A DNA stretch of 64,000 bases from JBGPQJ01 sp963709295 (lineage in GTDB: Bacteria > Chloroflexota > Anaerolineae > Anaerolineales > Villigracilaceae), in the NCBI GenBank assembly GCA_963709295.1, contig CAVPVW010000002.1:248001-312000 (forward strand). Direction: 5' to 3'. The notes under the pieces were generated by a model, which saw only the letters and a program-made list of their open reading frames with translations, was not told where the DNA came from and made no database searches. The translations under genes and the position numbers were made by a program. Shown in pieces: positions 56,062 to 64,000 of the stretch; positions within the stretch are counted from its first letter, which is position 1; every line of letters begins with the position of its first letter.

Positions 56062-56955
56062 TTAAGATGCAGGTGGTACGGTTGGATTATCTTTCCCAGA
56101 TGAAGGCTCGGTATCGACTTCCGATTCTGAAGAAGGGGGTAAATCGGGATGGTGATATTTTTCCGTAAAATTCTTCCGAATCACCCAATCCACCAATGCC
56201 GGCGTCAGATAATTCGCCCAGATCACGGGATGGAACCACCAGGGCATGATCACAGAGCGGCGAGGATGCTTTGCCACGTGCACGACTTTCTGTGCGACCT
56301 CCTCGGAGGTCATCCGCGCCCAGGAAGGGACTTTGAAGTTTCTTTTGAAACCCGGGGAACCGGTGTGCTGACCAAACTCCGTCGCCGCCGGCCCGGGATA
56401 AATTCCGGAAACCTTGATGCCAAATGGAGCAACTTCGCGCCGCAGCGCCTCCGTAAACCCGCGCATGCCGTATTTAGTGGCCGCATAGACGGTATAGGAA
56501 GGTGCTCCAATGAAACCCGCGACCGAGGACATATTGATGATATGCCCCTGCCTGCGCCGCATCATAAATGGTAAGACTTCTCGCGTAACCTGAATGGTTC
56601 CGACCAGGTTGATGGCCACCTGCATTTCGACATCCCTGTGAGCGGTCAGATTCTCGAGGAAGTCGAGACTTCCAAATCCAGCATTATTGAACAGGATGTC
56701 GACACGCTCATAGATCTCCAGGACGGTCTGGACCAGGCTTTCGATCTCCGCCTGTTGAGAGACATCCACCGGGACCGCTATGGCCTCACCCCCCTGCTCC
56801 TGAATTTTCCCAGCCAGATCTTGCAGGCGGTTGATCCGCCGGGCAGCCAGAACAACCGCGGCACCCTCCCGGGCAAAAAATTGTGCCGCATGAGCGCCGA
56901 AGCCGGAGGAGGCGCCTGTTATAAGGACTACTTTATCTTTTAGAATTACTGGCAT
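56062..56955 (-). CDS. Short-chain dehydrogenase/reductase
   Basis: 297 residues. Rossmann motif TGASSGFGAHA, NNAG, the Ser in NMSSVAGF and the YAATK active site are all present. After the catalytic domain comes an extension with a Trp-rich hydrophobic stretch (SVIMPWWFHPVIWANYLTP) and an acidic tail (SESEVDTEPSSGKDN). The extension suggests membrane association. Acts on an unknown substrate. ATG 56955 follows GGAGAAATTTAC. It precedes the M24 gene by 44 bases on the same strand. Confidence 0.9.
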   Translation of the reverse strand: MPVILKDKVVLITGASSGFGAHAAQFFAREGAAVVLAARRINRLQDLAGKIQEQGGEAIAVPVDVSQQAEIESLVQTVLEIYERVDILFNNAGFGSLDFLENLTAHRDVEMQVAINLVGTIQVTREVLPFMMRRRQGHIINMSSVAGFIGAPSYTVYAATKYGMRGFTEALRREVAPFGIKVSGIYPGPAATEFGQHTGSPGFKRNFKVPSWARMTSEEVAQKVVHVAKHPRRSVIMPWWFHPVIWANYLTPALVDWVIRKNFTEKYHHPDLPPSSESEVDTEPSSGKDNPTVPPAS

Positions 56956-57173
56956 GTAAATTTCTCCAATGTTTCATCCAATGATATGATGGGATTCACG
57001 ACCATTATAGTCCAATCCAAAGGACACGGGTATTTAGCCCAATTCAGGCTTGGGCGACGATCCGGTAGCATTCCATCCATCAAGGATATGACAAACAGAA
57101 CTATCCCGATGGTGTTTTCTATGGAATAATTTATGCACTTGCTCAACATTTCAATGATGCTTATGGAGGAATA

Positions 57174-59441
57174 ATGGCAAAACTGACCATCACCCGCGAA
57201 GATGCCCTGGAGTATCACCATCTAAAAGGTAAACCGGGCAAAGTCGCCATTGTGCCGACCAAACCCATGGACACGCAGCGTGACCTGAGCCTGGCTTACT
57301 CTCCGGGTGTCGCCCATCCCGTCCTGGAAATCGAGAAGGACCTCGACCTGGCTTACGAATACACCTCCAAGGGCAACCTGGTGGCAGTGGTCTCCAATGG
57401 AACCGCCATCCTCGGCCTCGGCGACCGCGGCGCATTGGCCGGCAAACCCGTCATGGAAGGCAAGGGGGTGCTCTTCAAGAAATTTGCAGATGTGGATGTA
57501 TTCGACATCGAAGTGGACAGCCATGATCCCGATGAGATCATTCGGGTGGTCAAAGCCATTGCCCCCACCTTTGGCGGGATCAACCTGGAGGACATCAAAG
57601 CCCCTGAATGCTTTTACATCGAGGAAGAATTAAAGAAGATGCTGGACATCCCGGTTTTTCATGATGATCAGCATGGGACCGCCATCATCTCTTCAGCGGC
57701 GTTGGCCAATTCGCTCGAAATCACCGGCAAAAAACACAAGGATATCCGTATCGTCATTTCAGGCGCAGGGGCCTCCGCCATTTCGTGCGCGGAACTCGCC
57801 ATCCGTTGGGGTGTCAAGCGAGAGAACATCATGCTGGTGGATACCAAGGGGGTCGTTTACAAAGGCCGCAAGGAAGGCATGAACAAGTACAAGGATAAAC
57901 TGGCGGTGGAGGACAAGGGTCACCGGACTCTGGCAGATGCGGTCAAAGATGCAGATGTGTTCTACGGCTTGTCCGTTGCCAATGTGTTGACGCCCGAGAT
58001 GGTCAAGACCATGGCCGAGCGACCGATCATCTTCGCCATGGCCAACCCTGACCCTGAGATCAAGTATGAACTGGCCAAGGAAGCCCGTCCCGATTCCATC
58101 GTGGCCACAGGCCGCTCCGACTACCCGAACCAGGTCAACAACGTATTGGGCTTCCCCTTCATTTTCCGCGGCGCATTGGATGTCCGCGCGAAGGCCATCA
58201 ACGAGGAGATGAAATTCGCCGCATCCCAGGCTCTTGCTGCACTGGCAAAGGAAGATGTTCCCGACTCCGTGCTGCGCGCCTATGGAGTGGACAGCATGAA
58301 ACTGGGTTCGGATTACATCATCCCGAAACCCCTCGATCCCCGCGTTCTGTTGTGGGAAGCTCCGGCTGTGGCAAAAATGGCCATGGAAACCGGAGTCGCC
58401 CGCAAGAAGATCGACATGGACGAGTACCGGGAAAAGCTCGCTTACCGCCAGGGCAAGGGTGAGCAGATCCGCTACTTCATCATGAACAAGGCCAAGGCAA
58501 CAAAAGGGATGAAACGTGTCGTCTTCGGCGAAGGTGAGGAATCAAAGATCATCCGTGCCGCCTTCCAGGTGAAGGAAGAGGGAATCGCCACGCCGATTCT
58601 GATAGGCCGTCAGGCGATCATCCATGAAAAAATCGAACAACTTGGCATCGAGTTTAAACCGAAAATAATCGATCCTACACAATTCAAAGAAATCGATAAC
58701 TATGCAGCTGCGTATTACGACCTTCGTCAGAGGAAAGGATTGAACAAGCGGGATGCGCTCAAGAAGATCCACGAACCGAACGTCCTGGGACCGATGCTGG
58801 TCAAAATGGGCGAAGCGGACGCTTTTGTATCCGGTCTAACCTACGAATATCCGGATGTCATCCGGCCTGCGTTGCAGATCCATCACACTGCCCAGGGCAC
58901 CCCTCTTGCTGCCGGTGTATATATCATGATCATAGAGGATCGAACTTACTTTTTCACCGACGCCACGGTCAATATTGAACCTACTCCAGAAGACCTGGCG
59001 GCCATTGCCTGCCTGGCCTCGAATTTCGCCAGGCAGATGGAGGTGGAACCACGGGTCGCCTTCCTTTCCTTCTCAAACTTTGGCTCCACCCCTCACCCAT
59101 TGTCGACCAAGGTCAGCAAAGCCGTGGAAATTGTCAAAGCCCGCTGCCCTGACTTTCCGTTCGATGGCGAGATGCAGGCGGATACCGCGGTCGTGCCGGA
59201 CATCATCGACAACCGGTTCCCTTTCAGCGCGGTGAAGGACGCCAATGTGCTGGTGTTCCCATCACTTGAATCCGCAAACATCGCTTATAAGCTGCTGGCG
59301 AGATTGGGAAATGCCAAAGCCATTGGACCCATCCTTTTGGGTGTCGGCGCACCCATCCACGTGCTCCAAACTGGAGACGAAGTGAACGACATCGTGGAAA
59401 TTGCGGCGGTTGCCGTCATGGACGCCGCGAGCAGAAAATAG
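57174..59441 (+). CDS. maeB: NADP-dependent malic enzyme with phosphotransacetylase-like C-terminus
   Basis: 755 residues. The N-terminal malic enzyme half has the SLAYSPGVAHP and VVSNGTAILGLGDRG motifs, FHDDQHGTA and the nucleotide loop VISGAGASAISCAELA. The C-terminal half is a phosphotransacetylase-like domain (ADAFVSGLTYEYPDVIRPALQ) that in MaeB binds regulators such as acetyl-CoA but is usually inactive. It makes pyruvate and NADPH from malate. ATG 57174 follows TTATGGAGGAATA, and a terminator follows the gene. Confidence 0.96.
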   Translation: MAKLTITREDALEYHHLKGKPGKVAIVPTKPMDTQRDLSLAYSPGVAHPVLEIEKDLDLAYEYTSKGNLVAVVSNGTAILGLGDRGALAGKPVMEGKGVLFKKFADVDVFDIEVDSHDPDEIIRVVKAIAPTFGGINLEDIKAPECFYIEEELKKMLDIPVFHDDQHGTAIISSAALANSLEITGKKHKDIRIVISGAGASAISCAELAIRWGVKRENIMLVDTKGVVYKGRKEGMNKYKDKLAVEDKGHRTLADAVKDADVFYGLSVANVLTPEMVKTMAERPIIFAMANPDPEIKYELAKEARPDSIVATGRSDYPNQVNNVLGFPFIFRGALDVRAKAINEEMKFAASQALAALAKEDVPDSVLRAYGVDSMKLGSDYIIPKPLDPRVLLWEAPAVAKMAMETGVARKKIDMDEYREKLAYRQGKGEQIRYFIMNKAKATKGMKRVVFGEGEESKIIRAAFQVKEEGIATPILIGRQAIIHEKIEQLGIEFKPKIIDPTQFKEIDNYAAAYYDLRQRKGLNKRDALKKIHEPNVLGPMLVKMGEADAFVSGLTYEYPDVIRPALQIHHTAQGTPLAAGVYIMIIEDRTYFFTDATVNIEPTPEDLAAIACLASNFARQMEVEPRVAFLSFSNFGSTPHPLSTKVSKAVEIVKARCPDFPFDGEMQADTAVVPDIIDNRFPFSAVKDANVLVFPSLESANIAYKLLARLGNAKAIGPILLGVGAPIHVLQTGDEVNDIVEIAAVAVMDAASRK

Positions 59442-59466
59442 CCATCTGATCCCAATTTGGAATTCG

Positions 59467-59497
59467 CTTCTCCAGCGGTTCATCACTGCTGGAGAAG
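59467..59497 (+). terminator. Terminator of maeB
   Basis: CTTCTCCAGC (59467-59476) pairs with GCTGGAGAAG (59488-59497), followed by TTGTTTAT. Confidence 0.75.
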
Positions 59498-59532
59498 TTG
59501 TTTATCGCAGTTTATGCTAAAATAGAAATACC

Positions 59533-59952
59533 ATGAACGAACCCATTGTTCCTCCCCCTCCGCGCGAATCCTATCTGCGTCACCGTCAAGAGCGGAGATG
59601 GCAGATTCTGGCGCCTGTGCTTATCGCCGCCACCCTGGGGATCTCCCTTGCCATCATCATCATTTATAGTGCCATGCAAGGGGGAGACACCGCGATATGG
59701 GCTGCCATTGCGACCATCCTTCTGGTGATCCCGATCATGGTGGTTTCGTTTATTCTACTTGTGGTTCTCTCGGTAATTATTTACGAGACATACTATCTTT
59801 ATAAGATCCTGCCGACATACAGTGCCCAGGCTCAAGATGCGGTATTCAACGTGTCCGCTCAGGTTAAATATTACTCCGAAAAATCCACCGATCCCATCCT
59901 GGTACTAAAATCATGGTGGAGTGTTCCAGGAAAGGTTTTCCGTAAAGAATAA
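59533..59952 (+). CDS. Small membrane protein, unknown function
   Basis: 139 residues. A basic N-terminus with LRHRQERRWQ precedes two spans (LAPVLIAATLGISLAIIIIYS-like and AIATILLVIPIMVVSFILLVVL), then a helical tail. TAAAAT ends nine bases before ATG 59533, close to a leaderless start. It is 12 bases ahead of another small membrane protein, and both are cotranscribed. I do not recognise a family. Confidence 0.6.
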   Translation: MNEPIVPPPPRESYLRHRQERRWQILAPVLIAATLGISLAIIIIYSAMQGGDTAIWAAIATILLVIPIMVVSFILLVVLSVIIYETYYLYKILPTYSAQAQDAVFNVSAQVKYYSEKSTDPILVLKSWWSVPGKVFRKE

Positions 59953-59964
59953 ACAGGAGGAATT

Positions 59965-60198
59965 ATGGGAAATGAAGATGAAGAAATCGAGGTCTACACA
60001 GATCGCAGCTGGAAGCTAAAAACCCTGGCGGGAGGCGCCCTCATCGGCGCATTTGCTGGATTGGTAAGCGCTTTTCTTCTCACCCGCCGGGCTGAGAAAA
60101 ACGAGACGACCGTGGCCGTGACCCCCACGGATGGCATCAAACTCGGGTTGCTGGTGTTCGGGCTGCTGAGAGCCATTGGAAAACTCGGCGAGGATTAG
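59965..60198 (+). CDS. Small single-span membrane protein
   Basis: 77 residues: an acidic N-terminus (EDEEIEVYTDRSWK), one span (LAGGALIGAFAGLVSAFLLTR) with GxxxG spacing, a short hydrophilic loop and a second hydrophobic stretch (LGLLVFGLLRAIGKL). AACAGGAGG precedes the ATG at 59965. The family is unknown; its position after the 59.5 kb membrane protein suggests a pair. Confidence 0.6.
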   Translation: MGNEDEEIEVYTDRSWKLKTLAGGALIGAFAGLVSAFLLTRRAEKNETTVAVTPTDGIKLGLLVFGLLRAIGKLGED

Positions 60199-60204
60199 AA
60201 ATTC

Positions 60205-60229
60205 AAAGCGGCCTAACGGCCGCTTTTTT
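60205..60229 (+). terminator. Terminator after the small membrane pair
   Basis: AAAGCGGCC (60205-60213) pairs with GGCCGCTTT (60218-60226) around TAAC, followed by TTT. The opposite strand also has an A/T-rich tail, so it may stop rlmI transcription too. Confidence 0.85.
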
Positions 60230-61424
60230 ATTGTTCCTTGAGACAAATCAATCCTTTCAAATACGCCCCCTCCGGAAAGTTCAATGCGACAGGATGGTCG
60301 CCGTCCTGCGAAAGAGTCTCCAGGATGGATGCATTCACGCCGGCATCCAGGGCTGCCCCTGCGACGATCTTCTGGAATAACGCCGCATCCACACCACCGG
60401 AGCAGGAGAATGTGACAAGGATTCCCCCCGGTCTAAGCAATTTAAACGCCAGCAGGTTGATATCCTTGTAGCCTCGCGCAGCCTTCTCCGCCTGGGCAGC
60501 GGTGGGGGCAAACTTGGGCGGGTCTAGGATGATCAGGTCGAAGCTGCGTCCTTCATCGCGGAATTTACGCAGCGCTTGAAACACATCTGCTTCGAGTGTC
60601 TGCAGACGGTCAGATGGCAGAGCGTTCAAGGTGACGTTTTCGCGAAGCAACACTAACGCGCCTGACGAGGAGTCCACGGAAAGCACGGACTTGGCTCCGC
60701 CGGCAAGCGCATTAATGGTAAATCCACCGGTATAACAAAAGCAATCCAGAACATCGCGGTCCTCAGCCAGGTCTCGCACACGCTGGCGGTTGTGACGCTG
60801 GTCAAGGTAAAAACCGGTCTTGTGACCGCCAACAATATCCACTGAAAAGCGCAGTCCGTGCTCAGAGATGGTTGCCTTTCCATTGGGATTTCCTCGAAGA
60901 AATCCCGCTCGAGGCGGCAGCCCTTCCAAATCGCGGACGTCTGCATCCGAACGCTCATAAACATCCTTGATGCCTGTTAACTCCACCAGGGCATCTGTGA
61001 TCATTTCCCGCCACAAGTCAACGCCTGCAGAGAGCAACTGAACAACCAAGCAGCTCCCGTAGCGGTCAACGATCAACCCCGGCAGTCCATCTGATTCAGC
61101 ATGGATCAGCCGACCTGCATCGGTCACTTTCTCAAGTTCGAGCGGAACGCGTTTCTGGATGGCAGCCTGGATTCGTCTTCGAAAAAAATCGGCGTCCACT
61201 TCTTCTTGAGGGTCAAAAGTCCACACACGAGCCCGGATCTGAGATATGGGGCTGTAAGCGCCGCGAGCCAGAAACTGCTGCTTATCCGAGAGGATCTCCA
61301 CGGTCTGACCTGGCTGTGGATTGCCATCCACCCGCGATACAGCTCCTGAAAACACCCAGGGATGCCGGCGAAGCAGGGATTTTTCCCGTCCAGTTTTAAG
61401 AGTGATGGATGTGATTTCGGTCAT
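60228..61424 (-). CDS. rlmI: Class I SAM-dependent rRNA methyltransferase, RlmI type
   Basis: About 398 residues. An N-terminal PUA domain (LLRRHPWVFSGAVSRV) and the EEHG-like middle lead to the methyltransferase core: VLDCFCYTGGFTINAL, ILDPPKFAPT and the catalytic Cys in FSCSGG. This matches RlmI, which makes m5C1962 in 23S rRNA. ATG 61424 is preferred, with GGGAAA upstream; ATG 61439 is possible. It follows the ATPase gene by 31 bases on the same strand. Confidence 0.9.
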   Translation of the reverse strand: MTEITSITLKTGREKSLLRRHPWVFSGAVSRVDGNPQPGQTVEILSDKQQFLARGAYSPISQIRARVWTFDPQEEVDADFFRRRIQAAIQKRVPLELEKVTDAGRLIHAESDGLPGLIVDRYGSCLVVQLLSAGVDLWREMITDALVELTGIKDVYERSDADVRDLEGLPPRAGFLRGNPNGKATISEHGLRFSVDIVGGHKTGFYLDQRHNRQRVRDLAEDRDVLDCFCYTGGFTINALAGGAKSVLSVDSSSGALVLLRENVTLNALPSDRLQTLEADVFQALRKFRDEGRSFDLIILDPPKFAPTAAQAEKAARGYKDINLLAFKLLRPGGILVTFSCSGGVDAALFQKIVAGAALDAGVNASILETLSQDGDHPVALNFPEGAYLKGLICLKEQ

Positions 61425-61455
61425 ACGTAAATTTCCCATTCTATAAAGAGGAAAG

Positions 61456-64000
61456 CTACTTTCTCAATCCTTGTCGTCGTTTCACCCACTTTTCCACTTC
61501 AATGGCAAAGAACACCAAAGAACTCAGCACCACGACGATAGCCATTTCAACCTGTCCGAGCGGCTGGGTCTTGAAGAAGGTGTTCAGCGCAGGCAGGTAG
61601 ACTACTGCCAGTTGCAGCAGGATCACCAGGGCGATCATTCCGATCAACAATGGATTTCTTTTACTTCCCCTTGAGAAGGACGATTCGGTGCTCGATCGGG
61701 AAGCCAATGCCTGGCCAACCTGCGCAAACGCCAGGAAGGTGAATACCACTGTTTGCCAGTTTTGATAGCCGCCAAAATAGTAATAGCCGCCAAGCGCCAG
61801 AGCCAAAACGCCAATCAATGCTCCCACCCAGGCCACATGCACGCCTGCACCGCGGCTGAACACTCCTTCCTGCGGGGAATAGGGAGGACGCTGCATAATG
61901 TTCTTCTCAGGCGGTTCGACCCCCATCCCCAGACCGAGCAGTCCATCGGTCAGAAGGTTCAACCAGAGCAGTTGAAGCGGCAGGAGCGGCAATGGTTTGC
62001 CCATGAAAGGCGCCAGCAGCATCACCAGCACTTTGCCGATGTTCCCCGCCACCGAGAACTTCACGAACTTGCGGATGTTGTCATAGATGGTGCGACCTTC
62101 CGACACCGCCGCCACGATGGTCGCAAAATTATCGTCCAGCAAAACAAGACTCGAAGCTTCCTTTGAAACATCCGTGCCGGTGATGCCCATTGCCACACCG
62201 ATATCCGCCCGGCGCAGGGCAGGCGCATCGTTCACGCCATCGCCGGTCATGGACACAATATGCCCCCGTTCCTGGAGCGCCTGCACGATCTTCAATTTTT
62301 GCTCGGGAGAGACACGCGCAAAGACCCGGACGTCATCCACCATTTCTTTCAGCTCATCAAATGAAAGCCGCAGCAGTTCGCTGCCAGTGAGGATGCCCTG
62401 TCCCACCCCGGAATGTTCCTGATCCACGATCCCCAGCTGCCGCCCTATCTCTGCCGCGGTGAGCGGGTGGTCGCCGGTGATCATCACGGTGCGGATTCCC
62501 GCCGACCGGGTGAGTGTCACGGCGTCACGAACCTCCTGCCTCGGCGGGTCGATCATGCCGAACAAACCGATGAAGATGCCCTGGGTTTCGATACTGTGCG
62601 GATCGGGTATCACGTCCAAGGGGCGCAGGGTCACACCCAACACGCGCATCCCTTTACCCGCCAGCCGGGCGTTCGCGGATTCAATTCGTTCCCGCCAGTG
62701 GGTGTCCAACTCGCGGACCTCCCCATTCACAAAGACCCGTGATGCCACATCCAAAAGCCCATCCACACTGCCCTTCGTGAATGCCAGAAACGGTTTATGG
62801 CTGACATCCATTCCAGCCAGGAGCGCTGGATCATATTCTTTCAATTCATGAATCGTGGTCATCCGTTTACGATCCGAGTCGAACGGCACTTCACTCACGC
62901 GCGGGAAAGTACCCTCCAGGGAGGATTTCCAGAATCCCATTTTTGCTGCAGCGACCACCAGGGCTCCTTCCGTCGGGTCACCATAGGTATGGAAATTCCC
63001 TTTCTTTTCCTCGATAAGGCGCGCGTCGTTGCACAACGCCCCGCCGATCAGCAGCAAAGAAATGGAAGAGATGGCTTTCTCGGACGGCTGTTTCGTGATC
63101 AGCACCGAATCGCCGCGCAGGTCCTCGGTCAGGTCAATCTGATGGTCGGCAACATCCAAAGCCACCACGGTCATACGGTTCTCGGTCAGTGTGCCGGTCT
63201 TGTCCGAACAGATGACGGTCACCGACCCGAGCGTCTCAACCGCCGGTAATTTTCGGATGAGGGCATTGCGCTTGAGCATGCGTTGCGCCCCGAGAGCGAG
63301 GGTGATGGTCACCACCGCCGGTAATCCTTCGGGGATAATTGCGACTGCTATGGACACCGAGGTGAGTAGCAGATACCGGATCGAATCGCCGCGCCAAATG
63401 CCCAGCACAAAAACCAGCAGCGCGACCGCCACCCCGATCACCGCCAGGAGTTTTCCCAGCGAGTCGAGCCTTTTTTGCAAAGGCGTCTGTTCGGGTTCGG
63501 ACTCCTGAAGAAGACCGGCGATCTTACCAAGCTCGGTCTGCATCCCCGTTGCCACCACCAGCGCCGAGGCCCGGCCAATCGTGACAATCGTACCCATGTA
63601 CGCCATGTTGCTCCGGTCACCCAGAGGAAGATCCATACCAGTCAGAGAGGCAATATTCTTTTCAACCGGCTCGGATTCACCGGTCAATGCGGCTTCCTGG
63701 ACCCTGAGGTTGACGGCCTCGATCAGGCGCACGTCGGCAGGCACGATGTTCCCCGCTTCAAGCTGGAGGATGTCGCCTGGCACCAGCTCCCGAGCTGAAA
63801 TTTCCTTCAAGCCGCCATCCCGCGTGACCCGTACCATGGGAATGGACATTTTCTTGAGAGCCGAAATCGCTTTTTCAGCCTGGTAATCTTGAAAGAAGCC
63901 CAGAAGGACAAAAAGAACCACGATGGCAAGGATGGCAAAGGCGTCCTGGTAATCGCTCAGCAGAAAGGCGATCAACGCTGCTGCGAGCAGGATCAGCACC
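61456..64000 (-). CDS. P-type cation-transporting ATPase (type II, calcium-pump-like), 5' partial
   Basis: At least 847 residues; the frame is still open at the right edge, so the N-terminus lies outside. Actuator motif TGES, the span-4 pattern PEGLPAVVTITLALG, the phosphorylation site CSDKTGTLTEN, and the hinge MTGDGVNDAPALRRADIG are all present, with six C-terminal spans. PEGL in span 4 is typical of type IIA calcium pumps. It uses ATP to move a cation, probably Ca2+, across the membrane. It is upstream of rlmI on the same strand. Confidence 0.92.
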   Translation of the reverse strand, partial: VLILLAAALIAFLLSDYQDAFAILAIVVLFVLLGFFQDYQAEKAISALKKMSIPMVRVTRDGGLKEISARELVPGDILQLEAGNIVPADVRLIEAVNLRVQEAALTGESEPVEKNIASLTGMDLPLGDRSNMAYMGTIVTIGRASALVVATGMQTELGKIAGLLQESEPEQTPLQKRLDSLGKLLAVIGVAVALLVFVLGIWRGDSIRYLLLTSVSIAVAIIPEGLPAVVTITLALGAQRMLKRNALIRKLPAVETLGSVTVICSDKTGTLTENRMTVVALDVADHQIDLTEDLRGDSVLITKQPSEKAISSISLLLIGGALCNDARLIEEKKGNFHTYGDPTEGALVVAAAKMGFWKSSLEGTFPRVSEVPFDSDRKRMTTIHELKEYDPALLAGMDVSHKPFLAFTKGSVDGLLDVASRVFVNGEVRELDTHWRERIESANARLAGKGMRVLGVTLRPLDVIPDPHSIETQGIFIGLFGMIDPPRQEVRDAVTLTRSAGIRTVMITGDHPLTAAEIGRQLGIVDQEHSGVGQGILTGSELLRLSFDELKEMVDDVRVFARVSPEQKLKIVQALQERGHIVSMTGDGVNDAPALRRADIGVAMGITGTDVSKEASSLVLLDDNFATIVAAVSEGRTIYDNIRKFVKFSVAGNIGKVLVMLLAPFMGKPLPLLPLQLLWLNLLTDGLLGLGMGVEPPEKNIMQRPPYSPQEGVFSRGAGVHVAWVGALIGVLALALGGYYYFGGYQNWQTVVFTFLAFAQVGQALASRSSTESSFSRGSKRNPLLIGMIALVILLQLAVVYLPALNTFFKTQPLGQVEMAIVVVLSSLVFFAIEVEKWVKRRQGLRK

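Noticed and set aside
1..64000. CRISPR arrays, prophage, conjugative or defence islands
   Set aside because: No regularly spaced repeats, cas genes, phage structural genes or known defence enzymes were recognised; only two decayed insertion sequences are present.

Overview
The window reads as a moderately GC-rich bacterial chromosome segment, most likely a member of the Chloroflexota (class Anaerolineae). This is an inference from gene style: WD40 lipoproteins, Thr/Pro-rich stalks behind single membrane anchors, DUF456 and DUF3054 membrane proteins, a T-box on serS, NrfHA, and many genes whose start codon sits directly behind a -10 box. No rRNA, tRNA, CRISPR array or prophage was recognised. 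Both ends cut genes: a sugar-phosphate transferase at the left edge and a P-type cation ATPase at the right edge.

Layout. 1-6.6 kb: glycan priming transferase, a papain-like/serine-hydrolase fusion, serS behind a T-box leader, a DUF456 protein and a WD40 lipoprotein. 6.6-11 kb: a peptidase cluster of three M42 aminopeptidases and one S51-type peptidase. 11-18.5 kb: sbcC without sbcD, a second WD40 lipoprotein, the ammonia-forming nitrite reductase pair nrfHA with Crp/Fnr-like sites upstream, a DUF6174 lipoprotein and a Crp/Fnr regulator. 18.5-27.7 kb (minus strand): a duplicated-domain membrane protein, priA, a MEMO1-family protein, a paralogous membrane pair, a lipoprotein, a Nudix hydrolase and an ECF sigma/anti-sigma pair. 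27.7-31.7 kb: an IS3 remnant, a zinc-ribbon membrane protein, a CPBP protease, a ribbon-helix-helix/coiled-coil protein and a streptothricin acetyltransferase-like protein. 31.7-43.4 kb: DUF3054, lysS-greA, a PIG-L deacetylase, a C39-like/TPR protein with a GT39-like membrane protein, a TnpB remnant, a CopD-like protein, a TPR anchor protein, murJ, an unusual SDR and DUF503. 43.5-50 kb (plus strand): folC-lon, a long non-coding stretch with strong hairpins, then recX-rny. 50-64 kb: MBL hydrolase, MFS exporter, esterase, tag, aminotransferase, DinB, M24 peptidase, SDR, maeB, two small membrane proteins, rlmI and the ATPase.

Two properties run through the whole window. First, thirteen reading frames are broken by apparent one-base insertions or deletions, including essential genes (serS, priA, folC, murJ). 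In each the protein continues in the neighbouring frame within a few codons. This looks like indel error in the underlying sequence rather than biology, so I list each as one gene and give the break position. Second, about a dozen genes have a TANAAT-type -10 box ending 6 to 9 bases before the start codon, which predicts leaderless or nearly leaderless mRNAs. The remaining genes mostly have AGGAG-type ribosome binding sites or overlap the upstream stop codon (ATGA).

I found no clear new defence or secretion system. The most worthwhile items are the leaderless promoter pattern, the serS T-box with its mutually exclusive hairpins, the structured lon-recX intergenic region, the Crp/Fnr-type dyads before nrfHA, and the ribbon-helix-helix/coiled-coil protein next to a GNAT.
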